Shown: positions 17,404 to 25,775 of the stretch, piece by piece
Numbering within the stretch: position 1 is the stretch's first letter
How the letters are laid out: the number at the start of each line of letters is the position of its first letter
Assembly (NCBI RefSeq): GCF_026340675.1
Contig: NZ_JAPEOX010000002.1
Span: 186,001-250,000, forward strand
Reading direction: 5' to 3'
DNA length: 64,000 nt
From: Streptomyces sp. NBC_01264
Lineage (GTDB): Bacteria; Actinomycetota; Actinomycetes; Streptomycetales; Streptomycetaceae
The notes under the pieces: model-generated
Told to the model about the DNA's origin: nothing
The model's database searches: none
What the model saw: only the letters and a program-made list of their open reading frames with translations
Position numbers and translations under genes: made by a program

Positions 17404-18480
17404 ATGGGCGCCCCAGCACCTTCCTCCATGCACTCACGGGCCGTCGACCGGCTCCGCGACCAGGGTCCCTTCGCCGCGCGCATCCTGCTCATCGCGGCGA
17501 TCGGATGGCAGCTGGCGCTCTGGGCGGGAGCCCACAACCCACCCATCTACGCCGCCCTGGCCCCGCTGATGGCGCTGCGCAGCGACCCGTTCTCCTCGAT
17601 GACCGCCGTGGTCATGCGCGTCGGCGGCGTGATGGCAGGGGTCGCCCTGGGCCTGTCCCTGGTCACCCTGCTCTCTCCGACCCTGCCCGCCGTCGTCCTC
17701 GTGCTGGGGCTGGCTCTGCTCATCGGCATCTACGTCGGGCCCGGGACGGCACTCAATCCGCAGGTCGGCCTGTCCTCCCTGCTCGTGCTCTCCAATCCGG
17801 CTCCGGACGCCTACGGCATCGCGCGCGTGTGGGAGACCGCGCTGGGAGGCCTGGCCACCATCGTGCTGGCGCCGCTGCTGTGGCCTCCGCACCCGCGCCG
17901 CGAGCTGGAGGCCATCGCGCGGGACTGCAGCACGCGCCTGTCGGCGGCGCTCAGGAGCAGTGTGGGCGCTCTGGGTGATCCCTCCGCGGCCCGCGCCAAT
18001 CGCATGCTCGTGGCGGACGAGGCGGAGCGCCTCAGGCACTGCCGCGAACAGTCGGACCAGGCGCAGCACGCGATGCGGTTCAACCCGCTGCACAGGCGTG
18101 ACAGGAAACTGGTCGCCCACCTCGCGGGCCGGGTGCGGACCGTGGCCCAGACCGCGCCCTACGTGGACCTCCTCGCGGTGGAGGCCGACGCGCTGAGCAC
18201 GCGCGACGGGCCGAGCCCGGTCCTGCTGCGGGCCAAGGAGGAGCTGCCCGCCATCGTCGAGGCGACCGCCCGCACCATCGAGTCCATGGTGCGGGGGCGG
18301 GAGCCGGACGCCGATGCTGCGGCTGCGCGCCGATTGCTCGACCGGTACCGCGAGACCGACCCGCAGGCCATGGCCGTGGCCCTGCGCAGGCCGTTCCACA
18401 AGATCCTGGACGCGTGCGTACCGCTGCCCCCGCTGTCTGCCCCGCCGGCGGACCCGGACGGGCCGCACCCGGCGGGGTAG
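17404..18480 (+). CDS. FUSC / aromatic-acid-exporter-like membrane protein
   Basis: ATG 17404 with GGTGGCAGG upstream. Residues about 20-165 form several transmembrane helices ('FAARILLIAAIGWQLALWAG', 'VVLVLGLALLIGIYVG', 'LGGLATIVLAPLLWPP'). A cytoplasmic helical domain of about 180 residues follows. The family (FUSC, PF13515; ArAE-like) includes effluxers of aromatic acids, but the substrate here is unknown. At 358 residues it is a half-size version. A clear paralogue lies on the minus strand at 41.2-42.2 kb, sharing the 'LLWPP.PRR' and 'AMRFNPL.RR' blocks. Confidence 0.85.
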   Translation: MGAPAPSSMHSRAVDRLRDQGPFAARILLIAAIGWQLALWAGAHNPPIYAALAPLMALRSDPFSSMTAVVMRVGGVMAGVALGLSLVTLLSPTLPAVVLVLGLALLIGIYVGPGTALNPQVGLSSLLVLSNPAPDAYGIARVWETALGGLATIVLAPLLWPPHPRRELEAIARDCSTRLSAALRSSVGALGDPSAARANRMLVADEAERLRHCREQSDQAQHAMRFNPLHRRDRKLVAHLAGRVRTVAQTAPYVDLLAVEADALSTRDGPSPVLLRAKEELPAIVEATARTIESMVRGREPDADAAAARRLLDRYRETDPQAMAVALRRPFHKILDACVPLPPLSAPPADPDGPHPAG

Positions 18481-18601
18481 CCGGATTCAGGAGGGTGCCG
18501 AGAGCATCGAAGGACGGAGCCTGAAGGCTTCACGGGCTTACCGAAGGGCTCAGGAGTACGTGTCCGGCTCTTCAAAGAAAGTGGCCTCTGCTCAGGGAGC
18601 G

Positions 18602-18817
18602 TCAGCGATCACCCAGAACTGTGACGTGCCCCGTGGAGGTGACGTGCCACGCAGTTGCGGCAGCCGTGTCCGGGGACTGCCCGCCTGAGTGGGAAGCCAT
18701 CACGAGTGCCGAGGCCGCGGCCACCGTGCACACGGCGGCAGCCAAGGCGGTCCCGATCTGGGACTTCAGCCTCCGAAAGGCGGCTCCTGCTTCTACCTGT
18801 CGAGCGTCCACGTTCAT
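18602..18817 (-). CDS. Small putative membrane or exported protein, 71 aa
   Basis: ATG 18817 opens 'NVDARQVEAGAAFRRLKSQ' followed by one hydrophobic helix ('ALAAAVCTVAAASALVMA') and a Ser/Thr/His tail. A strong GGGGGAGGAAGG lies 18 bases upstream, directly before a six-codon ORF (ATG CGC ... CTA TGA) whose stop overlaps this ATG. Translation may be coupled, or the true start may differ. No family recognised. Confidence 0.45.
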   Translation of the reverse strand: MNVDARQVEAGAAFRRLKSQIGTALAAAVCTVAAASALVMASHSGGQSPDTAAATAWHVTSTGHVTVLGDR

Positions 18818-18995
18818 AGCCGTATGGTGCGCATGCCTTCCTCCCCCACCCATCCACCAATCAGCGGAAGAGCTGGGGGGGCCGCCGCCACCACCACCCG
18901 AATGGACGCAGGACAGGCGGCAGCGGTGGCAGCCCGCCCCGTCTCACCCGAGACTCGTCGCCAGAGACGACAAGCGCGAGGAAGGACCACAGCCC

Positions 18996-19256
18996 GTGCC
19001 GCGAGCCGAAGAGGAAGACGTCGCCGCCCGCCCTGTCGGTACGGTGGACCAGCGCCCGGGGAGAGCCGCCGGACACTTGCTGACCGCGCTCAGGAGGACC
19101 AATCTGCTCCCGGCATTCATGGTGCTCACCGTCATGATGGTGGCCTTGTGGCTCATGGGCATGCCGTTCCTCCAGGCCCTGACGATTTCGACCGCGGTGA
19201 AGATCGCGGTGGCCCTGCTCGAACTCCGCAGGCTGCCCGGCCCTCCTTCCGACTGA
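18996..19256 (+). CDS. Small membrane protein, 86 aa
   Basis: GTG 18996 follows GGAAGGA; the longer upstream open frame is Pro-rich and lacks such a site. A charged N-terminus leads to a hydrophobic C-half ('LLPAFMVLTVMMVALWLMG' and 'ALTISTAVKIAVALLEL'), probably two membrane helices. It ends 18 bases before the likely start of the broken beta-propeller gene, with which it may have been co-transcribed. Function unknown. Confidence 0.55.
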   Translation: MPRAEEEDVAARPVGTVDQRPGRAAGHLLTALRRTNLLPAFMVLTVMMVALWLMGMPFLQALTISTAVKIAVALLELRRLPGPPSD

Positions 19257-19295
19257 CGTGGACCTGCGGGGAGGGTGGGCCGCAGCCGGGCCAGG

Positions 19296-19338
19296 CTGGT
19301 CCTGGCCCTGGTCCTGGTCCTGGTCCTGGCCCTGGTCC
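19296..19338 (+). repeat. Hexamer tandem repeat CTGGYC encoding a Leu/Val/Ala signal core
   Basis: CTGGTC and CTGGCC units repeat about seven times. In the reconstructed beta-propeller frame they encode alternating Leu-Val/Leu-Ala of the signal peptide. Slippage here would change the hydrophobic core length by two residues at a time without shifting the frame. Confidence 0.7.
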
Positions 19339-19393
19339 TGAGGTGCCCCGAAGTTCTCGGACAGGGGCCCAATAGGGTTGTCCTGTCAAGGGA

Positions 19394-19699
19394 ATGAGGA
19401 AGCACGAAGTGGCACCGCCCAGCAAGTACACCCCGGAGTTCCGCGAGGAAGCAGTCCAGATCGCGCTCCGCTCCAGCAAGACCGTCTCGGAGACAGCCCG
19501 AGAGCTTGAATTGAACCCGGAGACACTCCGGGGCTGGGTGAAAAAGTTCCAGAAACGGCGTGAGCCGGCCGCTGACGCTGAGCTGACGGTGAGTGAACGC
19601 GCCCGGTTGAAGGAACTCGAACGCCGCATTCGCGAAGTCGAGATGGAGAACGCCTTCCTGAAAAAATGCGCGGCGTACTTCGCGAAGGATCCCCGGTAG
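19394..19699 (+). CDS. IS3-family OrfA (HTH / leucine zipper), 101 aa
   Basis: The transposase HTH_8-type domain 'SKYTPEFREEAVQIAL' and 'ETARELELNPETLRGWVKK' binds the element ends. The C-terminal leucine-zipper-like helix ('RLKELERRIREVEMENAFLK') mediates oligomerisation. It overlaps OrfB by 34 bases in the -1 frame. The run CTGAAAAAATG at the overlap is a standard slippery site for making the OrfAB transposase. Confidence 0.93.
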   Translation: MRKHEVAPPSKYTPEFREEAVQIALRSSKTVSETARELELNPETLRGWVKKFQKRREPAADAELTVSERARLKELERRIREVEMENAFLKKCAAYFAKDPR

Positions 19700-20589
19700 C
19701 ACGCAAGTACGAGTTCATCGAAACGATGCGACTCGACACCGCGGAGTACGTATTTTCTGTCGAGTTCATGTGTGAGCGGCTCGACGTGTCCAAGTCCGGC
19801 TACTACGACTGGCGACGCCGTCCTGATTCTGCGACGGCTCAGCGGCGCGAGGAATTGAAACTGCTCGTCAAGAAAGCCTTCGAGGTGTCCGACAGTACGT
19901 ACGGATACCGGCGCATCCGCGCCCAGCTGGCGCGCTGGGGGCACGCCGCCGGCCTGGAGCTCGTGCGCCAGCTCATGCGTGAACTGGGCCTGATGCCCTG
20001 CCAGCCCCGCCCGAAGCGGTTCAGCCTGACCCAGGCTGCGGCGGGCGCAGTGCCCGACCTCGTCGGCCGGAACTTCACCGCCGACACCCCGGGTGAAAAG
20101 CTCGTCGGAGACATAACCTACATTCCGACTGGCGAGGGCTGGCTTTATCTCGCGACGGTCATCGACTGCTGCACGAAGGAAGTCATCGGGTATGCGATGG
20201 ACGACCACTACCAGACGCCTTTGATATCCCGGGCCATACGCAACGCAGCCCGCAACAGGAAGCTCACCAAGGGGGCAATTTTTCACTCCGATCGCGGAAG
20301 TAACTATATGTCAGCCGAGTTCGGGAAGGCGCTGAACCGGCTCGGCCTCCGCAGATCGTCTGGGCGCACCGGGATCTGTTTCGACAACGCGATGGCCGAA
20401 TCGTTCTTCGGAACTCTGAAGAACGAGCGTGTCTCACGTGTGACTTACCTGACCCTCGAGGCCGCCCGGCAGGACATCACTCGCTACATCGAATTCTGGT
20501 ACAATCGCAAACGCCTTCACTCGGCTGTCGGTTACCGGCCTCCGCAGGAAGTCCACGCCGAGTATGCAAGGTTGCGAATAGCCGCGTGA
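19666..20589 (+). CDS. IS3-family OrfB (DDE integrase), 307 aa
   Basis: The HTH_21 region ('KSGYYDWRRRP', 'STYGYRRIRAQLARWG') precedes the rve integrase core. The DDE residues are in 'LVGDITYIPT', 'FHSDRGSNYMS' and 'NAMAESFFGTLKNE'. It is in the -1 frame relative to OrfA and is probably expressed mainly as an OrfAB fusion through slippage at the A-run. No lesion is visible. Confidence 0.95.
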   Translation: MRGVLREGSPVARKYEFIETMRLDTAEYVFSVEFMCERLDVSKSGYYDWRRRPDSATAQRREELKLLVKKAFEVSDSTYGYRRIRAQLARWGHAAGLELVRQLMRELGLMPCQPRPKRFSLTQAAAGAVPDLVGRNFTADTPGEKLVGDITYIPTGEGWLYLATVIDCCTKEVIGYAMDDHYQTPLISRAIRNAARNRKLTKGAIFHSDRGSNYMSAEFGKALNRLGLRRSSGRTGICFDNAMAESFFGTLKNERVSRVTYLTLEAARQDITRYIEFWYNRKRLHSAVGYRPPQEVHAEYARLRIAA

Positions 20590-21057
20590 AATGAACGGTC
20601 AGATCCCTGTCCGAAAAACGCGAGGCCCCTCATCCTGGTCACCATGGCGGTACTCGCGCCACGAACCGCCGACACGTACACCTACGTCGCCAACACGGGC
20701 CCGGGCAAGGTGCGGGTGTTCGACACAGCCACCAACGCCCTCGTAGCGAGCATCGACACCGGGCCGGGTAGCGGTCCCGTCCAGGTGGCCGCATCTCGGA
20801 ACGGGAAGCTCGTCTACGTGACGGAGCGGGACTCGTAGATGGTTTCGACGATCGACGCCCTCACCAACACCGTGGTAGCCGAAGTCCCCACGGGGACCGG
20901 CACTCCGGAAAGTGTGGGCTGGACGCGTGACGACATCACCCTCACCCCGTATGCCCTCTGCGCCGCGCCGTGACAGCCCTACGGCGACGCCCGGGGGCCG
21001 GGGACCGCACAGGGACCCCGGAGCCCTTCGAACGGACAACGATCGGGAGCCGAGTAC

Positions 21058-21277
21058 ATGCCATCTGACAGCACAGCAAGAATGTGGTGCAGCGGTTCGC
21101 CACGGCGGACCGGTTGGGTCACCGGAGCCGCTGTCTCCCTGACCCTCACGGCCGCCGGGTTCGCAGCCCCCGTAGCAGCTGCACCACCCCGGTGGACCTC
21201 CGTTTCCTGACAGCCCGCCCGGCCAGCCGGGACCTCCCGGACCGCCGGGAGCCCCAGGGCCCGCCGCAGCCCCCTCA
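21058..21277 (+). pseudogene. Collagen-like secreted protein, frameshifted 5' fragment
   Basis: ATG 21058 opens a signal peptide ('WVTGAAVSLTLTAAGFAAPV'), then at a C-run (ACCACCCCGG) the frame changes. In the +1 frame Gly-X-Y triplets follow ('SPPGQPGPPGPPGAPGPA') until they run into the 3' end of the convergent thioesterase gene. The unshifted frame stops after 50 residues. The repeat domain is cut after about seven triplets, so this is a dead fragment related in design to the gene at 23.1-23.6 kb. Confidence 0.68.
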
Positions 21278-21793
21278 GGGTTTGATCGCCTCCAGGGCCT
21301 GGTGGGCCTGCTTGAGGTCGGTGGCGTACCTGGCGAGCCGGTGCTCGTGTGCGGTCCGTGGCTCGAACGGCGGGACGGGGACGGGGGCCCCGTCCCCGTC
21401 CACGGCGACGAAGACGATGAGGCAGTCGGTGGTGCGCTCCAAGGCGTCCGCACGGGGGTCGCCGGCCGCCACCGTCACGTGGATGTGCATGCTGGAGCGG
21501 CCGGTCGCCGCGATGCGTGCCTGGATCTCGACCAGGTTGCCCACCCGGACGGGTTTGCGGAACTGGATGTTGCCCACGCTGACAGTGACGCAGTAGTGAC
21601 GGGACCACGCCGCCGCACACGCGTATCCGGCGGCGTCGATCCACTTCATCAACGCACCGCCGTGCACCTTCCCACCGAAGTTCACCGAGCTCGGTTCGGC
21701 CAGGAATCTCAAGGTCATCGTGCCTCTGTCCCCGGGTGGGATCTGCGGCGCATCCCCAGGGTCCCCGACAGTGCCGTGCGGATCACGGGTCAT
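21275..21793 (-). CDS. Acyl-CoA thioesterase (hotdog fold)
   Basis: A 4HBT-type hotdog domain that hydrolyses acyl-CoA to free acid and CoA. The motif 'NFGGKVHGGALMKWID' is typical of BACH-like acyl-CoA hydrolases, and 'VSVGNIQFRKPVRVGNLVEI' forms the central strand/helix. Length is 172 residues from ATG 21793 or 147 from ATG 21718 ('TLRFLAEPSSVNFGG'); the latter begins at the usual family start. Divergent from the oxidoreductase gene at 22025, with about 230 bases of shared upstream region. Confidence 0.88.
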   Translation of the reverse strand: MTRDPHGTVGDPGDAPQIPPGDRGTMTLRFLAEPSSVNFGGKVHGGALMKWIDAAGYACAAAWSRHYCVTVSVGNIQFRKPVRVGNLVEIQARIAATGRSSMHIHVTVAAGDPRADALERTTDCLIVFVAVDGDGAPVPVPPFEPRTAHEHRLARYATDLKQAHQALEAIKP

Positions 21794-22024
21794 CCCCTCA
21801 CATTACGGCGTTTCGCACCGGCCGACATCCCGGCGGGCGGCGGCCTGGGGCGGTCTTGGATTCCGGAGCGCACAAGGGCGAGAACGGGGTGCTGCACACC
21901 CACAGCCGCAGGGCAATCCCCCCGCCGGCTCCTCCCCACGAGGGTGCTTTCGCATGAGCACGCCCCGGCTCTGCGCGGTTAGCGTGACGGGCGCCCACCC
22001 CTCGAGGAGAGAAGAAGAGCCGTC

Positions 22025-22963
22025 GTGCGTGCTGTTGTATCGAAGTCCCACGGAAAGATCGAAGAAGTCGTCGGTTTGGCTACCGTGGACGAACCCCCGC
22101 TGCGCCCCTCCGACCTGCGGGTGGAGATGCGTGCGGCCAGCGTGAACCCCATCGACTGGCTGATCGTGGCCGGGGCGCTGCGGGTCCTGCCCGACGAAGC
22201 CTTCCCCCTGCGGCTGGGCAGCGACGGCGCGGGCGTGGTCACTGCCGTCGGTGCTGACGTCACCGGCTTCTCGGTCGGTGACCAGGTCTTCTTCCGTGTG
22301 GCCCCGGACCGTACCGGCACCTTCGCCACCGTCGCCGTGGTCGATGCCGCGCTGGCCGCGCGGATGCCGGCCTCAGTGAGCTTCGCCGAGGCCGCCGGCA
22401 TCCCGCTGGTGGCGCTCACGGCATGGCAGGGCCTGGTCGAGCAGGCCCGGGTGGAGGCGGGGCAGCGGCTGCTGGTCCACGGCGGGGCCGGGGCGGTCGG
22501 TGCCGCGGTGGTGCAGATCGCCCGGCACCTGGGGCTGCACGTCACGGCGACGGCGGGAGCGGAGGACGCGGACTGGGTCCGCGACCTGGGCGCGGAGCAG
22601 GTCATCGACTACCGCACTCAGTCCTTCGAGGACGCCGCAGAGGCATACGACGTCGTGTTCGACACGGTCGGCGGGCAGACACAGGACCGCTCGCTCTCCG
22701 TCCTCAGGCGCGGGGGCACCTTGGTGTCGGTCCTCGGCGTCCCGGATGCCGAGCAGAAGGCGAAGCTGCATGACGTGACCGTCCGGCCGTTCTTCATGCG
22801 GCCGGACGGCGCACAGCTGGCCCGGATAGCGGCGCTGGTCGACACGGGTGGGCTTCGCTCCCGCACCGACCGCGTCTTCCCCCTGGAGGACGCCCCCCAG
22901 GCCCTCATCCGCAGCGCTTCGGGTCACGCCAAGGGCAAGGTCATCATCTCGATGGGCGGGTGA
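22025..22963 (+). CDS. Zinc-independent MDR-family NADPH oxidoreductase (quinone reductase-like)
   Basis: GTG 22025 follows GAGGAGAGAAG. Residues 1-110 form the GroES-like domain ('ASVNPIDWLIVAGAL', 'GSDGAGVVTAVG'). The Rossmann domain carries 'HGGAGAVGAAVVQIARHLG', the AVGxxAVQ-type NADPH motif. There are no structural or catalytic zinc Cys sets, as in quinone oxidoreductases and enoyl reductases. At 312 residues the length is normal. Substrate unknown. It converges on the collagen-like gene and shares a strong terminator with it. Confidence 0.92.
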   Translation: MRAVVSKSHGKIEEVVGLATVDEPPLRPSDLRVEMRAASVNPIDWLIVAGALRVLPDEAFPLRLGSDGAGVVTAVGADVTGFSVGDQVFFRVAPDRTGTFATVAVVDAALAARMPASVSFAEAAGIPLVALTAWQGLVEQARVEAGQRLLVHGGAGAVGAAVVQIARHLGLHVTATAGAEDADWVRDLGAEQVIDYRTQSFEDAAEAYDVVFDTVGGQTQDRSLSVLRRGGTLVSVLGVPDAEQKAKLHDVTVRPFFMRPDGAQLARIAALVDTGGLRSRTDRVFPLEDAPQALIRSASGHAKGKVIISMGG

Positions 22964-23003
22964 CCGTCCGACACCCCGTCCCAACGTCGGTGATCCCGCT
23001 CTG

Positions 23004-23048
23004 CTTGGATCGGGCGGAGGAACCCAGGGCTCCTCCGCCCGATCCAAG
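23004..23048. terminator. Bidirectional terminator, 18-bp perfect stem
   Basis: CTTGGATCGGGCGGAGGA and its exact complement TCCTCCGCCCGATCCAAG enclose a 9-base loop. It sits between the stop codons of two convergent genes, the oxidoreductase and the collagen-like protein, 10 bases from the latter's stop. Confidence 0.9.
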
Positions 23049-23057
23049 GGACTGAGC

Positions 23058-23597
23058 CTACGGGCAGAAGAACCCCGTGCACTCGCCGGGAGGCCCTTGC
23101 GGCCCCTGCGGCCCCTGCGGCCCCTGCGGCCCCGGCATTCCCATGGGCCCGGCCGGGCCAGGAACCCCTTGGGGTCCTGCGGGACCGACCGCGCCAGCAG
23201 CCCCATCAGCACCCGGAGCACCCGCGGGACCAGCCGGCCCGGCCGCCCCATCGGCACCCGGAGCACCCGCGGGACCAGCCGGCCCGGCCGCCCCATCAGC
23301 ACCCGGAGCACCCGGAGCACCCGCAGGGCCGGCGGGACCCGCCGGGCCCGCCTGTCCGGACGGCAGCGTGAGGATCCCCAGCAGGTCGACTGAGGGCGAG
23401 TAGTTGTACTGGGTGTTCCCCTGCCCGTTCTGACAGTTGAGGACGGCGCTGGACGGGTCTCCGCTGACAGGGAACGCCACGTCGTTGCACGTCCTCGGGA
23501 TACCGCCGCCCTCTGCTGCCACGGCAACGTTGAAGGATGCGCAGCACGCAATGAACGCGGCTGCCATCACGGAGGCGGCCTTGGTTTTGGCAGTCAT
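23058..23597 (-). CDS. Secreted collagen-like protein with Gly-X-Y repeats
   Basis: ATG 23597 begins '[20 protein letters not shown]', a signal peptide. A non-collagenous head of about 50 residues with two Cys ('PRTCNDVAF', 'LNCQNGQGN') follows. About 30 Gly-X-Y triplets follow, mostly GPA, GAP and GAD, repeated in 24-residue blocks, ending in GPQ triplets and a short tail with two Cys ('ECTGFFCP'). Bacterial collagen-like proteins form triple helices at the surface. The DNA repeats of the Gly-X-Y block could expand or shrink in whole triplets. Confidence 0.88.
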   Translation of the reverse strand: MTAKTKAASVMAAAFIACCASFNVAVAAEGGGIPRTCNDVAFPVSGDPSSAVLNCQNGQGNTQYNYSPSVDLLGILTLPSGQAGPAGPAGPAGAPGAPGADGAAGPAGPAGAPGADGAAGPAGPAGAPGADGAAGAVGPAGPQGVPGPAGPMGMPGPQGPQGPQGPQGPPGECTGFFCP

Positions 23598-23798
23598 CAC
23601 TTGATCCGCTCTGGTGAGTACTCAGGACGTTCAGGATGCGGCTTTGCCGGGGTCGTGACGCTTTGAAACCCCGGCGAGTCACCAAAGCACAGCCAGAATC
23701 AACCATTTGAACCATCTGCGCCCCGCTGCTCTGTCACCACCCTGAAGACCGGCCGCCATGCCAGGCGTGCGGGCGCGACAGCTCCGCGGCGCCGGGCG

Positions 23799-25538
23799 CT
23801 ACATGGCGCGGACCGGGTGGTAGTGCGGCCACCACATCGCCCGCTTCACGTCCGCGCGCGTGACTGTCGTGTGCCTGGCTACACCATCCTCGGCTGCGGC
23901 TGAGGCGACCGCGAGCGCGACCTCTTCGGAAGTGGCGCGCAGGTCGTCGACCAGTGGCAGGAGGGGGGCGCCGCGGCCGGAGGTGTCGGTGCGCGTGGCG
24001 ACCGCCCTGGCCGCCGCGGCGATCATGCCGTCCGTGATCCGGTTCGCTCCGGCGACGAACGCGCCCAGCCCGAGACCGGGGAAGACGAGGGCGTTGTTGG
24101 CCTGCCCGATGGCGTAGGTGACGCCCTGGTGCGTAACGGGGCCGAACGGGCTCCCCGAGGCTACCAGGGCCCTGCCGTCCGTCCAGGTGATCAGTTCCTG
24201 AGGTGTGGCCTCGCTCAGGGAGGTCGGGTTGGACATGGGCAGGATCACCGGGCGGTCGACGTGAGCGGCCATCTCCCGGACGATCTGCTCGGTGAAGGCG
24301 CCGGTCTGGGCCGAGGTACCGATCAGGATCGTCGGGTGGACCTGGCGGACCACCTCGGCGAGCGGGATGCCCGCCGGGGTGCCGGCGCCCTCCCAATGCT
24401 CCACCTCACCGGCCGGACGGGCGTAGGGGAGCTGGAAGTCCCGCAGGTCCGCGACGGCGGTCGTGAGCAGCCCCGGGCGGTCCAGGCACCAGAAGCGGGC
24501 CTGCGCGGCGTCCGTATCGAGGCCTCCGGCCGTCATGGCGGCGCACAGCTGGTCGGCGATGCCTATGCCGGCGGTGCCGGAGCCGAAGATGACGATGCGC
24601 TGCTCGACGAGGGGGGTACCGGAGGCCCTTGCTCCGGCGAGAACGGCGGCCAGGTTGACTGCGCCGGTACCCTGCATGTCGTCGTTGAAGGTGAAGAGCG
24701 ATGCGCGGTACCGGTCGAGGATACGGCGGGCGGTGGGGGCCGCGAAGTCCTCCCAATGCAGCAGCGCGTTGGGGAAGAGGGTTCCGGCCGCCGTGACGTA
24801 GCGGTCGATGAAGGCGTCGTAGGCGTCGGCCGTCTCGCGCGGGTGGCGGTTGCCGAGGTAAAGGGGGTCGTCCAGCAGTTCGCGCCGGTCGGTGCCCACG
24901 TCGAGCATCACGGCGAGTGTGCGGGCCGGGTCGATGCCCGCCGCGGCCGTGTACACGGTGAGCTTGCCGACCGCGATGTCGATCCCGCCCACGCCCCAGT
25001 CGCCGATGCCCAGGATCGCCTGCGCGTCGGTGGCGACGATCAGGTCGATCTCGTCCGGACCTCGCCCGCAGGCGGCCAGCGCGCGTTCGACGTCCTCGGG
25101 GGCGTCCACGCTGAGGTACACACCGCGTGGCGTGCGGTATTCATGGCTGTAGTGCTCGATGGCCAGGCCGACCGTGGGGGTGTACACGATCGGCAGCATC
25201 TCCGCGAGGTGGTCGAGCAGCAGCCGGTGGAACAGGACCTCGTTGCGATCCTGCAGGGCAGTCAGGTAGGCGTTCTTGTTGATGTCGTCGGGCAGTTCCC
25301 CGAACTGCCCGTAGGCGCGCAGCACCTGCTCGTCGAGCGTGAGCACGGCCGGCGGCAGCAGCCCGGTCAACCCCAGGGCCGCACGCTCGGCGGCGGTGAA
25401 CGCCGTGCCTTTGGACAACCTGGGATCGGCGAGGACCTCGTGGCCCCGGGCCGTCGTCTCCCATTCCTGACTGTCCGGGTTCCACCGGGTCACCGGCGGC
25501 GAGGCGCCTGTCCCGGAGCGGGCGGGTATCGCGGCCAT
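23799..25538 (-). CDS. NAD-dependent malic enzyme
   Basis: Catalyses oxidative decarboxylation of malate to pyruvate with NAD(P)H. ATG 25538 follows GGAAGGAGAG; the upstream open frame is Arg/Pro-rich. The malic N-domain contains 'MLPIVYTPTVGLAIEHYS' and 'RGVYLSVD', with 'VATDAQAILGIGDWGVGGI' next. 'FNDDMQGTG' holds the metal/substrate Asp residues. The NAD-binding domain reads 'IVIFGSGTAGIGIADQL', and 'MSNPTSLSEATPQE' is also conserved. At 579 residues the length matches large-type malic enzymes. It is monocistronic. Confidence 0.95.
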   Translation of the reverse strand: MAAIPARSGTGASPPVTRWNPDSQEWETTARGHEVLADPRLSKGTAFTAAERAALGLTGLLPPAVLTLDEQVLRAYGQFGELPDDINKNAYLTALQDRNEVLFHRLLLDHLAEMLPIVYTPTVGLAIEHYSHEYRTPRGVYLSVDAPEDVERALAACGRGPDEIDLIVATDAQAILGIGDWGVGGIDIAVGKLTVYTAAAGIDPARTLAVMLDVGTDRRELLDDPLYLGNRHPRETADAYDAFIDRYVTAAGTLFPNALLHWEDFAAPTARRILDRYRASLFTFNDDMQGTGAVNLAAVLAGARASGTPLVEQRIVIFGSGTAGIGIADQLCAAMTAGGLDTDAAQARFWCLDRPGLLTTAVADLRDFQLPYARPAGEVEHWEGAGTPAGIPLAEVVRQVHPTILIGTSAQTGAFTEQIVREMAAHVDRPVILPMSNPTSLSEATPQELITWTDGRALVASGSPFGPVTHQGVTYAIGQANNALVFPGLGLGAFVAGANRITDGMIAAAARAVATRTDTSGRGAPLLPLVDDLRATSEEVALAVASAAAEDGVARHTTVTRADVKRAMWWPHYHPVRAM

Positions 25539-25775
25539 CCTGCTCTCCTTCCCGCTCGGGTGATCGCAGCCGACCGGCGGCGTGGCCCGGGATGCGGGTG
25601 TTCCACGTACTCCCACCGTAGTCGCGCCCCGGCAGGTGGGCACCTCCGGCCGGGGCGCGGCCGGGGCACGCCCGGGGGGGGCCTGCCGGCCCGGCTTTCC
25701 GCCTGCATTCTGGCGGGGAGGGGCCGGGCGCCGCATGGCCTGTCACCGCGGCGCCCGGCTCGGTGGGGCTGGGGC

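Larger units (their letters stand above)
19339..20632 (+). mobile_element. IS3-family insertion sequence, complete, TCC target duplication
   Basis: The ends are TGAGGTGCCCCGAAGTTCTC on the left and, inverted, TGAGGGGCCTCGCGTTTTTC on the right, each continuing CGGACAGGG. Flanks are TCC at 19336-19338 and 20633-20635, the 3-bp class known for IS3. The 1294-bp length and overlapping orfA/orfB pair are typical. It appears intact and recently inserted. Confidence 0.92.
19275..20973 (+). pseudogene. YVTN beta-propeller secreted protein gene, interrupted by IS3 and by a stop codon
   Basis: Host coding sequence is at 19275-19338 and 20636-20973. The first part (GTG 19275) encodes a Leu/Val-rich signal-peptide core. 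The IS3 at 19339-20632 with a TCC duplication splits it; removing the element restores 'ALVLVTMAVLAPRTA' in frame. Two YVTN-type repeats follow ('YVANTGPGKVRVFDTATNAL' and 'VSTIDALTNTVVAEVPTG'). An in-frame TAG at 20836-20838 breaks the second. At about 130 residues it is shorter than a full propeller. Such proteins are usually surface-exposed. Confidence 0.78.

Noticed and set aside
18621..19256. A 211-residue plus-strand protein
   Set aside because: The first 125 codons are Pro/Arg-rich and overlap a small minus-strand gene; the well-placed ribosome-binding site supports a start at 18996.
23058..23400. Intergenic repeat array
   Set aside because: The repetitive GC-rich DNA is explained by Gly-X-Y codons of the collagen-like gene.
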